Shown here: in pieces, positions 20,734 through 28,235 of the stretch
Position numbering within the stretch: the first letter of the stretch is position 1
How the letters are laid out: each line of letters begins with the position of its first letter
DNA from: a virus
Length of the DNA: 29,642 nt
IMG/VR virus record: IMGVR_UViG_3300046011_001037
Span: 1 to 29,642 of that record
Reading direction: 5' to 3' (one strand)
The notes under the pieces: generated by a model
Databases searched by the model: none
The model's input: the letters and a program-made list of their open reading frames with translations, nothing else
What the model was told of the DNA's origin: nothing
Translations under genes and position numbers: made by a program

Positions 20734-21512
20734 TTGAAACGGCAACTGCCGAGCCCGGCAACTCCGGCCTACTCGACAGCGTCACAGTCGAAGACTCAAA
20801 TCAACCAGATCAAAACAGCCAGGCTGTTCAGATCGACCACAAGCAAAGGGACGCATCAGCACCAGAGCCAGAAGATCCACTCGAGCGGCCAGACTACTGG
20901 CCAGAGAACTTCTGGAACAAAGACACCAACGAGCCGGATCTTGAGGGTATCGCCAAATCCTGGCGGGATCTTCGCGGCAAGATCAGCAAGGGCGCTCACA
21001 ATGCCCCGGCAAATGGTCAGTACGATCTGTCGTCGTTTGGCGAACAGGCCAACGACAATCCGATTGCCACTACCCTATCCGGCTGGGCGAAGGACAACGG
21101 CCTGTCGCAAGCGCAGTTTGACGATCTGGCAACCAAGCTGCAAACGCAGGCTCAGGAAATTATGTCCGGCGAAATGATTGACCCGGCTGCCGAGCTCAAG
21201 CAACTTGGGCCAAATGCCAACGCGGTAGTCAACGGCATGGTCGATTGGGCTCGCGGTTTGGTAAACAAGGGCGTCTGGTCAAAAGATGACTTCGAGGAAT
21301 TTAAGATTATGGGCGGCACGGCCCGTGGCTTGACTGCCTTGATGAAGATCCGCGAAGCATACGAAGGGCGGGTGCCAATTGAGTCAGCGCCAGTTGAGGG
21401 AGCTCCATCCAAAGACGAGCTTTACGCAATGGTGGGTGATCCCAAGTACCACACAGACCCTGCCTACCGGCAGAAGGTCGAGAGAATGTTTAGGACATAT
21501 GTCCCTGACTAA
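20730..21512 (+). CDS. Capsid assembly scaffolding protein
   Basis: 260 residues, directly upstream of the major capsid gene. The N-terminal ~60 residues are acidic and disordered (Glu, Asp, Gln, Pro), followed by YWPENFWNKDTNEPDLEGIA, a motif typical of T7-type scaffolds. A helical middle and a short charged end (PAYRQKVERMFRTY) that could bind capsid protein complete it. It should line the procapsid and leave before DNA entry. A terminator lies seven bases after the gene. Confidence 0.85.
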   Translation: MIETATAEPGNSGLLDSVTVEDSNQPDQNSQAVQIDHKQRDASAPEPEDPLERPDYWPENFWNKDTNEPDLEGIAKSWRDLRGKISKGAHNAPANGQYDLSSFGEQANDNPIATTLSGWAKDNGLSQAQFDDLATKLQTQAQEIMSGEMIDPAAELKQLGPNANAVVNGMVDWARGLVNKGVWSKDDFEEFKIMGGTARGLTALMKIREAYEGRVPIESAPVEGAPSKDELYAMVGDPKYHTDPAYRQKVERMFRTYVPD

Positions 21513-21518
21513 TCTCAA

Positions 21519-21544
21519 GACCCGGCCATGCGCCGGGTTTTTTT
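21519..21544 (+). terminator. Rho-independent terminator between scaffold and capsid genes
   Basis: ACCCGGC (21519-21525) pairs with GCCGGGT (21531-21537) around a 5-base loop, followed by a run of eight T (21537-21544). It separates the packaging/portal transcript from the capsid gene, allowing separate expression levels. Confidence 0.88.
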
Positions 21545-21545
21545 C

Positions 21546-21573
21546 TTGCCTTTTTTGGAAAAGTCAATACAAT
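21546..21573 (+). promoter_or_regulatory. Promoter candidate for the capsid transcript
   Basis: TTGCCT (21546-21551) and TACAAT (21568-21573) with a 16-base spacer directly follow the terminator, about 140 bases before the capsid ATG. The location, just after a terminator and before the most abundant virion protein, supports it more than the motif scores do. Confidence 0.45.
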
Positions 21574-21715
21574 CTCGGCAAGGCCCACCGGGTAACCGAC
21601 CCTGACTTGTGGCGAGATGCCACCGATTGGCTGCCGTAAGCGGCAAGCACAGGCCCGCATCAGCGGCTCACCGACGCGCAAAACCACTGACTAATCAACC
21701 GAATGAGGTAATCAA
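21574..21715 (+). other. Leader of the capsid gene
   Basis: About 140 bases without a convincing gene. It contains a small hairpin, TGCCG (21631-21635) with CGGCA (21640-21644) around TAAG, and a GAGGT ribosome site ten to six bases before the ATG. A long structured leader on a highly expressed capsid mRNA may aid stability or control; nothing more is visible. Confidence 0.4.
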
Positions 21716-22570
21716 ATGGCCGTTTCTCTCTCGAACGCCTTTGTCACGCTCTTCGATGCTGAAGTCAAACAGGCTTACCAGGGCAAGGCAATGCTGGTTG
21801 GTGCTGTGCGTCAGCGTCGTGGTGTCGAAGGTTCTACTGTACGTTTCCCCCGTGTCGGTCGCGGCGTGGCTTCTGCCCGCGTAACTCAGACTGATGTAAC
21901 CCCGATGAATGTCGGATTCTCCAATGTGACTTGCACGCTGTCCGATTGGAATGCCGCTGAGTACAGCGACATCTTCTCGCAGCAGAAAGTCAACTTTGAC
22001 GAGCGCTCAGAGCTTGTGCAAGTCGTTGGCGCTGCAATCGGCCGCCGCCAGGATCAGCTGATCCTCGACGCGCTGAACGCTGCAACCAGCACTGGCACCG
22101 TGGCAAACTCAATTGGTGGCTCAAACACCAACATGAATATCGCCAAGCTGCGCGAGGCTGCAAAGATCCTGAATGCCAAGAACGTGCCTTCCGATGGCCG
22201 TCATATCATCATTCACGCCAACTCGTTGGCCTCGATGCTTGAGCAGACTTCTGTCACCAGCTCGGACTTCAACACCGTTAAGGCGCTGGTTCAGGGTGAA
22301 ATCTCCACATACATGGGCTTTACTTTCCATGTTTTGGGTGACCGCACTGAAGGCGGCCTGCCAATCGATGGCTCCTCGGATCGCACTCTGTACGCATTCC
22401 ACAAGGACGCTATCGGCTACGCAGAGGGTATCGCTCCTCGCACCGAGATCAATTACGTCCCCGAGAAGACCAGCTGGCTGGTTAACGCTTTGTTCTCGGC
22501 TGGCTCGATTGCTATCGATTCCGAGGGTATCGTCAAAATCACCGCCCGCGACACTGCGGCTGCGGCTTAA
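21716..22570 (+). CDS. Major capsid protein
   Basis: 284 residues, in the normal range for podovirus capsid proteins of the HK97 fold. It begins MAVSLSNAFVTLFDAEVKQA, then VRQRRGVEGSTVRFPRVGRG, NVGFSNVTCTLSDWNAAEYS, and has the typical DGRHIIIHANSLASMLEQ and KDAIGYAEGIAPRTEINYVP segments. No separate N-terminal scaffold or cleavage domain is visible, consistent with the separate scaffold gene. GC and codon use are even and the gene has its own probable promoter. It is followed after 12 bases by an accessory head gene. Confidence 0.93.
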   Translation: MAVSLSNAFVTLFDAEVKQAYQGKAMLVGAVRQRRGVEGSTVRFPRVGRGVASARVTQTDVTPMNVGFSNVTCTLSDWNAAEYSDIFSQQKVNFDERSELVQVVGAAIGRRQDQLILDALNAATSTGTVANSIGGSNTNMNIAKLREAAKILNAKNVPSDGRHIIIHANSLASMLEQTSVTSSDFNTVKALVQGEISTYMGFTFHVLGDRTEGGLPIDGSSDRTLYAFHKDAIGYAEGIAPRTEINYVPEKTSWLVNALFSAGSIAIDSEGIVKITARDTAAAA

Positions 22571-22582
22571 TAGGAGGCTCTC

Positions 22583-22861
22583 ATGGCTTACGATGCAGCA
22601 GGCTTTACGGCCTACAGTGCTTCCAAGCGAGGCAACGCTCCGTCGATGTACGGCTACAAAACAGCCGATGCTATCGCGGATGTCAACACCAGCGGTTATT
22701 TTAACTCGCTGGCCAACACGCTTGAAGTTGGCGATGTTATCCACTGTGTGACTTCGACCGGCACGACCGCCGTTGTCACTCTGGTGTATGTCGTTTCCAA
22801 TGCTTCTGGCGTTGTGGATGTAACTGACGGCACCACGCTGTCAGCTACTGACGGCGACTAA
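22583..22861 (+). CDS. Capsid accessory (decoration/cement) protein candidate (92 aa)
   Basis: ATG with TAGGAGG eight bases upstream, 12 bases after the capsid stop. The product MAYDAAGFTAYSASKRGNAP then SMYGYKTADAIADVNTSGYF and VGDVIHCVTSTGTTAVVTLV is a small beta-rich protein. Genes in this position often encode head decoration proteins, and a cement protein is known in the related BPP-1 particle. The assignment is by position and composition. A stable hairpin follows, ending the capsid transcript. Confidence 0.75.
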   Translation: MAYDAAGFTAYSASKRGNAPSMYGYKTADAIADVNTSGYFNSLANTLEVGDVIHCVTSTGTTAVVTLVYVVSNASGVVDVTDGTTLSATDGD

Positions 22862-22880
22862 GTAGTCACCATGTAGTGTC

Positions 22881-22912
22881 AAGGGCTGGTCTTTTCGGAG
22901 ATCAGCCCTTTC
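22881..22912 (+). terminator. Hairpin after capsid genes (partial terminator)
   Basis: An 11-bp stem (22881-22891 with 22900-22910, one G-T wobble) around an 8-base loop, followed by only a short TTTCTC tail. It probably reduces rather than stops readthrough from the capsid genes to the tail genes. Confidence 0.65.
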
Positions 22913-22931
22913 TCACATTAAGAGGTTGCAA

Positions 22932-23546
22932 ATGGCAGCAGGCGATACTGGAGTTTCAATTTGCTCTGACGCGCTGATTATGTTGGGCGCGAAGGCAATC
23001 ACGTCTTTCAACGATGGGACAGACGAAAGCTCAGTCTGCGACCGCCTGTATCCAGACATTCGGGATTCGACCCTGATGATGTATCCGTGGTCATTCTCAA
23101 TGAAGAAGATTGCTCTGGCTCGCTTGGTGACGACGCCTACTAGCTTTTGGAAATACGAATACTTGCTGCCGGGCGACCGCCTCGGCAACCCACACTCAGT
23201 GCGTGACAGCGCCGCCATTGGCAACTTTATCAGCGCCGAATGGGAGATTCAGGGCGACAAACTGCTGACCAATCTGGAGGCGGTTTACATTGACTATCAG
23301 TACCAGACGCCTGAGTTTGCAATGCCGCAATACTTTGTGCAGCTGCTGAAATACATGGTTGCCTGGCACATTGCAGAGCCTATTACCGAGCAGGGCGAGA
23401 AGACTTCCCGCTGGCGGCAGGTCGCCGTTGGGGAGCCCAGCGAAAATGGTCGTGGTGGGTTTTTCCGGCAGGCCGCAGTTATTGATGGAAAGAATCAGCC
23501 GGTTCGCGTGATCGAGGATTACACACTTGTTGCTGTGAGGAACTGA
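22932..23546 (+). CDS. Tail tubular protein A (adaptor, T7 gp11-like)
   Basis: 204 residues from the ATG at 22932 with AGAGG nine bases upstream. The family pattern is clear: ICSDALIMLGAKAITSFNDG, CDRLYPDIRDSTLMMYPWSF, the RLGNPHSVRD region, YIDYQYQTPEFAMPQYFVQL and KYMVAWHIAEPITEQGEK. It forms the ring joining connector and nozzle. Length agrees with T7 gp11 (about 200). The stop overlaps the tail tube B ATG by one base. Confidence 0.93.
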   Translation: MAAGDTGVSICSDALIMLGAKAITSFNDGTDESSVCDRLYPDIRDSTLMMYPWSFSMKKIALARLVTTPTSFWKYEYLLPGDRLGNPHSVRDSAAIGNFISAEWEIQGDKLLTNLEAVYIDYQYQTPEFAMPQYFVQLLKYMVAWHIAEPITEQGEKTSRWRQVAVGEPSENGRGGFFRQAAVIDGKNQPVRVIEDYTLVAVRN

Positions 23547-25756
23547 TGCGCTTTGTTGACTTCCAGACCAACTTCAGCACCGGCGAGCTCGACCCGCTGT
23601 TGCGTGCGCGGGTTGATCTGCAGCAGTATGCCAATGCGCTGGCCAAGGCAACCAATGTCCTGATCCAGCCGCAGGGTGGTCTGCGCCGTCGCCCAGGCAC
23701 AAAGCATATTCTTGAGCTGCCAAACACCAGCACGGCATCTGCCGGCAATGGCGTGCGTTTGATTCCGTTTCAGTTTTCCGTGGATGACAGCTACATGCTG
23801 TGCTTTACGCACAATCGCATGTACATCATCAAGAACGGTGTAGTGCAGGCCAACATCAATGGCAGCGGAAACAACTATCTGACAACGACAATCGGCTCCA
23901 GCATTGTCGATGATATGTGCTGGACACAGTCGGCTGACACTCTGATTGTCGTGCATCCTGACCTGCAGCCAGTGCAGATCCAGCGCACCAGCGATACAGT
24001 CTGGACGGCTACCGCCATCACATTTGACGCGATTCCGAAATACGCATTTAACATTGACTTTCATACTAATAACGGATCGACGCTGACTCCGTCTGCCGTT
24101 TCCGGCAACATCACGCTAACGGCCTCTACAACGCACCATGACAGCGGCGCAGCTCAAGCTGGCACCAGCACCACCATCACACTTAAATCGACAGCCAGCG
24201 CTACGGATGACGTCTACAACGGTATGTATGTGACGATTACAAGCGGCACAGGTTCTGGCCAGATCCGTTTGATTGAGGATTATGTTGGCAGCACCAAGGT
24301 AGCAACAGTTGCAACGGCGTGGACTACTGCGCCAGACTCAACCAGCAATTACCAAGTAACCACCTGGACAACCGAATCGGTCAATCAGTATGTCAATGCC
24401 AGCCCACAGGGTCGCGCTAGGATTGTGAGATATATATCGGCCACGGTGGTTGAGGCTGTAACTGAGTATCCTTTCTTTAACACGACAGCAATCGACGCTG
24501 GCCGCTGGGAGCTTGAGCACAACTACGAGGATGTCTGGTCTGCAAGTAGAGGCTGGCCGAGGTCGGTAAGTTTTCACGAAGGCCGGCTCTACTTTGGCGG
24601 CAGCAAGTCGCGGCCATCAACTATTTGGGGCAGCAAGATTGGATTGTTTTTTGAGTTTGTCCCGAATGAATCATTGGATGACGATGCGGTGGAAGCCACG
24701 CTGGACACCAACGAGCTCAACGTCATTACCGACATTATCAGCTCGCGTGACTTTCAGGTGTTTACAACTGGCGGTGAATTTGTCGTGCCGCAGCAGGGAA
24801 CCGAGCCGATCACGCCGCTGACATTTACTTTCAAGAACGTCAGCCGCAACGGCATCAAGCCTGGCACCCGCGTGCAATCCGTGGAGTCTGGCTCTGTGTT
24901 TATCCAGCGCCAGGGCAAGTCGCTCAATGAGTTTGTGTTTACTGATGTTCAGCAAACCTATGTGACACAGCGTATCTCATTGCTGTCTGGCCACCTGCTA
25001 AAAGGCCCGCAGAGGATCGCATTGCGCCGTGCGGCGAGCACCGAGGAAGCCGACCTGCTGTTGATGACCAACACGGATGACGGCAGCATGGCGGTATTCT
25101 CAATGATGAGAAGCCAGCAGATAACGTCGCCATCCGAGTACACCACCGACGGCCAGTTCGTTGACGTCGGCGTGGATGTCACGCAAATTTACTGTGTAAC
25201 CAAGCGTGTATTTAATAGTGTAACCAGATACTTTATTGAGCGCTTCCAGGATGATCTGTATACCGACTGCGCGTTTGTTGGCAGTGCTGCTGCCAGCGCA
25301 TCTGGTTTGCCACATATAGGCAAATCGTTGAACGTCATTACTGATGGCGTGCCGCAATCTAATGAGACTGTCAGCGGTGGTGGATCGGTGACATTTGACC
25401 GGGCATCGATCACCAACTATGAGGTTGGCCTGCCTATTACTGTCTACGTCAAAACCATGCCTGTTGAGATTAAGTTGCAGACCGGCAGCCGGGTGTCGTT
25501 TAAGAAACGGATTGTTGAGATCGCGGCGGTGCTGGAAGAAACGCAGAACCTTGTAATCAACAATCAGCCGGTAGCATTTAGGTTGCTGGATAATCCTTTG
25601 CTGGACGATCCAGAGCCGATCTTTACTGGCATCAAGCGGGTCAATGGCGTGCTGGGATACAGCCGGGAGCAGGCCATTGAGGTATCGCAAAACCTGCCGC
25701 TCAAGATGAATTTGCTCGGCCTCGATTACCGCGTGGCTGTTCATTCGGGGACATAA
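23546..25756 (+). CDS. Tail tubular protein B (nozzle, T7 gp12-like)
   Basis: 736 residues (T7 gp12 is about 800). The N-terminus MRFVDFQTNFSTGELDPLLR then ARVDLQQYANALAKATNVLI and PQGGLRRRPGTKHI is diagnostic. Later features include WSASRGWPRSVSFHEGRLYF and GGSKSRPSTIWGSK, and a C-terminal region with KRVNGVLGYSREQAIEV. It builds the nozzle of the short tail, to which the fibres attach. No frame problems seen. Confidence 0.95.
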   Translation: MRFVDFQTNFSTGELDPLLRARVDLQQYANALAKATNVLIQPQGGLRRRPGTKHILELPNTSTASAGNGVRLIPFQFSVDDSYMLCFTHNRMYIIKNGVVQANINGSGNNYLTTTIGSSIVDDMCWTQSADTLIVVHPDLQPVQIQRTSDTVWTATAITFDAIPKYAFNIDFHTNNGSTLTPSAVSGNITLTASTTHHDSGAAQAGTSTTITLKSTASATDDVYNGMYVTITSGTGSGQIRLIEDYVGSTKVATVATAWTTAPDSTSNYQVTTWTTESVNQYVNASPQGRARIVRYISATVVEAVTEYPFFNTTAIDAGRWELEHNYEDVWSASRGWPRSVSFHEGRLYFGGSKSRPSTIWGSKIGLFFEFVPNESLDDDAVEATLDTNELNVITDIISSRDFQVFTTGGEFVVPQQGTEPITPLTFTFKNVSRNGIKPGTRVQSVESGSVFIQRQGKSLNEFVFTDVQQTYVTQRISLLSGHLLKGPQRIALRRAASTEEADLLLMTNTDDGSMAVFSMMRSQQITSPSEYTTDGQFVDVGVDVTQIYCVTKRVFNSVTRYFIERFQDDLYTDCAFVGSAAASASGLPHIGKSLNVITDGVPQSNETVSGGGSVTFDRASITNYEVGLPITVYVKTMPVEIKLQTGSRVSFKKRIVEIAAVLEETQNLVINNQPVAFRLLDNPLLDDPEPIFTGIKRVNGVLGYSREQAIEVSQNLPLKMNLLGLDYRVAVHSGT

Positions 25757-25759
25757 AAA

Positions 25760-26449
25760 ATGGCTGATGACATTACGTCAAGTTACTACCAAACAGCTGC
25801 TGCATCTGCAGCTGCGGCAGCTCCGTCGAATGCTGCAGCTGCAGCCAGCGGTTTGAGTGGCGGCATGATTGTTGCCGGAGCTGGGCTGATTGCATCTTAC
25901 GGTGCGGCACAGGCACAGCAGGCCGCTGCTATCCAGCAGCAAACCGGATATCTTCTGCAGGCACGCGACAATCTTGCGGTTGCTGAGGTTCGCGCAGAAA
26001 TGTCGCAGCAATATGCTGCGGTTCAATCTGGCAGGATTTTAAAAAAAGCAGAGATTGAAGCGCGGAATTATCAGATTGCTGGCAACCAGTTATTGAAAAA
26101 TTTGCGGTCTGTAAATGCCACAGCTAGAGCCAGAGCGGCCGCCAGTGGCGTCGCATTTGGCGAGGGAAGCACCGCAGCGGTTCAACTTGAGAATGTTCGG
26201 AATACAATGTTTGATGTTGGGATTACTGATCTGAATGCTTTAACTGCCAGGGTGCTTGGTTTTGAGGACGCGGCTGCAATGCTGCAGTCAACCGAATATC
26301 AAAACTTCTTGAATGTATTTGCGGCACAGCGCCAAGCTGGGCAATATACTCAGGCAGGCGCGGCGGCTCGACAGCAAGGTGGATTACTTGCTTCGGCGAC
26401 ATTGACTCGCGGTGCAATTGATTTTGCACAAACTGCATACAGAGGCTAA
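25760..26449 (+). CDS. Internal virion protein, gp14-like
   Basis: 229 residues, directly after tail tube B. An Ala-rich N-terminus leads into a hydrophobic segment (~34-50, GGMIVAGAGLIASYGAA), then a long helix with RARAAASGVAFGEGSTAAVQ (~120-140), a motif found in gp14-type internal proteins and other podovirus homologues. In T7 this class is ejected first and inserts in the outer membrane to open a channel. The role follows from order and motif. Confidence 0.82.
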   Translation: MADDITSSYYQTAAASAAAAAPSNAAAAASGLSGGMIVAGAGLIASYGAAQAQQAAAIQQQTGYLLQARDNLAVAEVRAEMSQQYAAVQSGRILKKAEIEARNYQIAGNQLLKNLRSVNATARARAAASGVAFGEGSTAAVQLENVRNTMFDVGITDLNALTARVLGFEDAAAMLQSTEYQNFLNVFAAQRQAGQYTQAGAAARQQGGLLASATLTRGAIDFAQTAYRG

Positions 26450-26452
26450 ACA

Positions 26453-28234
26453 ATGGCGACAAGGATTGAATCTCGAGGAATTCAAATATCGGCACCGGGT
26501 GGCGCCCCAATGGAGCGCGTTGTCCCGCAGCAAGTTGATTACATGGTTGCCGCCAGAGAAGAGGCACGCGGCCCAGCCTTAATGGCTGACATCCTTGACC
26601 GCATGTCGCAAAGCGTATTTGGCATGGCACGCGAAATGGCACAACAAGAGGCATTTCAATTTGCGGCCAGCAACCCAATTACCGATAGGCAGTTGCAGCT
26701 GGCCAAAGAAGGTATGCCATCGGCAATCCCTGGGGTTGGCAAACTTTCAAGTCAAGTCACTGTATTTGGCAAGGCGCTGCAGAAAGCACGCACCCTTGAG
26801 CTGTCCGGTCATTTTGAAGTTGAAGGCCGAAATGAACTCACAAGATTATTAGTTGACATACAAAACGGCAAGGCTAAATCACAAGACGTTGCCGCCAAAA
26901 TCACAACTTTGACAGATGGATATGCCAAATCATTGGCGCAGATTGATGGCGAAGCTGCTATTAAGTTTCGCGCAACAATGGCCACGCATGGCAATACAGT
27001 TTTAAATGCTGCATACGAAGCAGAGCAAAAACGGCAGAAGGCACAAAGATCGGCGAAGTTTGATCTTGATTTTGACAACAGTATGCAATTGCTTGAGGCG
27101 ACTGTATCTCAAGGATTTTGGGTTGATGAAAAAGGTCAACAAAGATCTATTGATGATCTCGCCGGGATTATTCAATCTAATATTGCAAATCAATCATTGT
27201 TGATTGGCGATGCTCAAATTCAAAAAGAATACAGCGAAAAATTCCGCGTTGGTTTGCGTACAGCAAAAATAAATGCTGTGACCAAGCATTTAACAACCGA
27301 TGAGTTTATGGCTAACCCATTGGCAACTTTGCAAAAAATAAAGCGCGGCGATGTTGGAAAAATGAGCGCTGTTCTGCAGGAAATGAATATAAATGATTTT
27401 GATGCTGTTGCGAAAGTTACGGCTAATTACATGCTTGCAGTTACTGAGCGAGAAACCATAGCATCTCGCGCACGGGAGGCCGCAAAGTTAACAGCGCAAG
27501 GTGAAGCAATTGATTTGCTTGAGCAAATATTTCCACTTAAGCCAAACAATCCAAAGCGCAAAGAGCTAATTACAAAGCTACTTGCTTTGCCTCCTGGTTC
27601 AACTCCAATTGGAACTTTGGACAGTTTACTTTCTCCAGAAAAACCGACAGGCACTGGCGAAGGAAACTCTCTTACAAATTACAACACGCTTGGTTTAATT
27701 TATTCTGGCGTAATTAAAACAAAAGAGGATTTAGATAAGATTCCCGGTTTGTCAATTAAGGATCGGACTGCTCTTTTAAAGCTGTTATATAAAGATGACA
27801 AAACAAACGATTCAAAATTAGATAGTGCTGTAAACAAACTTGCTGAACTTCCGGAAACTAGCAATGGTGGTTTTGTGCTTGATCCAAAAAGCGAGGCATT
27901 TAAAAAACGTCAAAAATTAAAACTGCGTGCAGCGGAAATAGAAAATGATGCAGCTCAAAAAGGTAAGCCAATCACGACGCCAGAGATTATTCAACAACTG
28001 GAAAAAGAAGAGTTAGACAAAAAAAATAAAAGCGATGCGAAGCAGGCAAGGGACGCCCTTGATTATTTTGTAACAGACAAATCTGGCCGTGCAAAGCCAG
28101 ACCGCGATTGGATTACTGGCCCTATTAACCGGCAGACATTGCCAGCTCTGCGACAAAAGGCTGGCACCGATCCGAAAAAGCTGCGCCAGATCCAAGAGAT
28201 TGAGCGCCTGCTAAAAGCATCCGAGGGAACGTAA
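26453..28234 (+). CDS. Internal virion protein, gp15-like (593 aa)
   Basis: 593 residues, helical throughout, starting MATRIESRGIQISAPGGAPM then ERVVPQQVDYMVAAREEARG, FGMAREMAQQEAFQFAASNP and ITDRQLQLAKEGMPSAI. Such an N-terminus and length, between a gp14-like and a very large gp16-like gene, fit the inner-core/ejection protein class. The middle and C-terminal half (about 26850-28050) is markedly AT-rich (for example 27721-27780 is 35% GC by count, 28081-28140 is 55%), so part of this gene may have a separate history. A charged Lys-rich stretch precedes the end. Confidence 0.78.
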   Translation: MATRIESRGIQISAPGGAPMERVVPQQVDYMVAAREEARGPALMADILDRMSQSVFGMAREMAQQEAFQFAASNPITDRQLQLAKEGMPSAIPGVGKLSSQVTVFGKALQKARTLELSGHFEVEGRNELTRLLVDIQNGKAKSQDVAAKITTLTDGYAKSLAQIDGEAAIKFRATMATHGNTVLNAAYEAEQKRQKAQRSAKFDLDFDNSMQLLEATVSQGFWVDEKGQQRSIDDLAGIIQSNIANQSLLIGDAQIQKEYSEKFRVGLRTAKINAVTKHLTTDEFMANPLATLQKIKRGDVGKMSAVLQEMNINDFDAVAKVTANYMLAVTERETIASRAREAAKLTAQGEAIDLLEQIFPLKPNNPKRKELITKLLALPPGSTPIGTLDSLLSPEKPTGTGEGNSLTNYNTLGLIYSGVIKTKEDLDKIPGLSIKDRTALLKLLYKDDKTNDSKLDSAVNKLAELPETSNGGFVLDPKSEAFKKRQKLKLRAAEIENDAAQKGKPITTPEIIQQLEKEELDKKNKSDAKQARDALDYFVTDKSGRAKPDRDWITGPINRQTLPALRQKAGTDPKKLRQIQEIERLLKASEGT

Positions 28235-28235
28235 C

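Noticed and set aside
22121-22744. Minus-strand open frame opposite the capsid and accessory genes
   Set aside because: Shadow of conserved head genes; composition follows the sense codons.
25100-25744. Minus-strand open frame opposite tail tube B
   Set aside because: Mirror of a strongly supported tail gene; no ribosome site and no family pattern.
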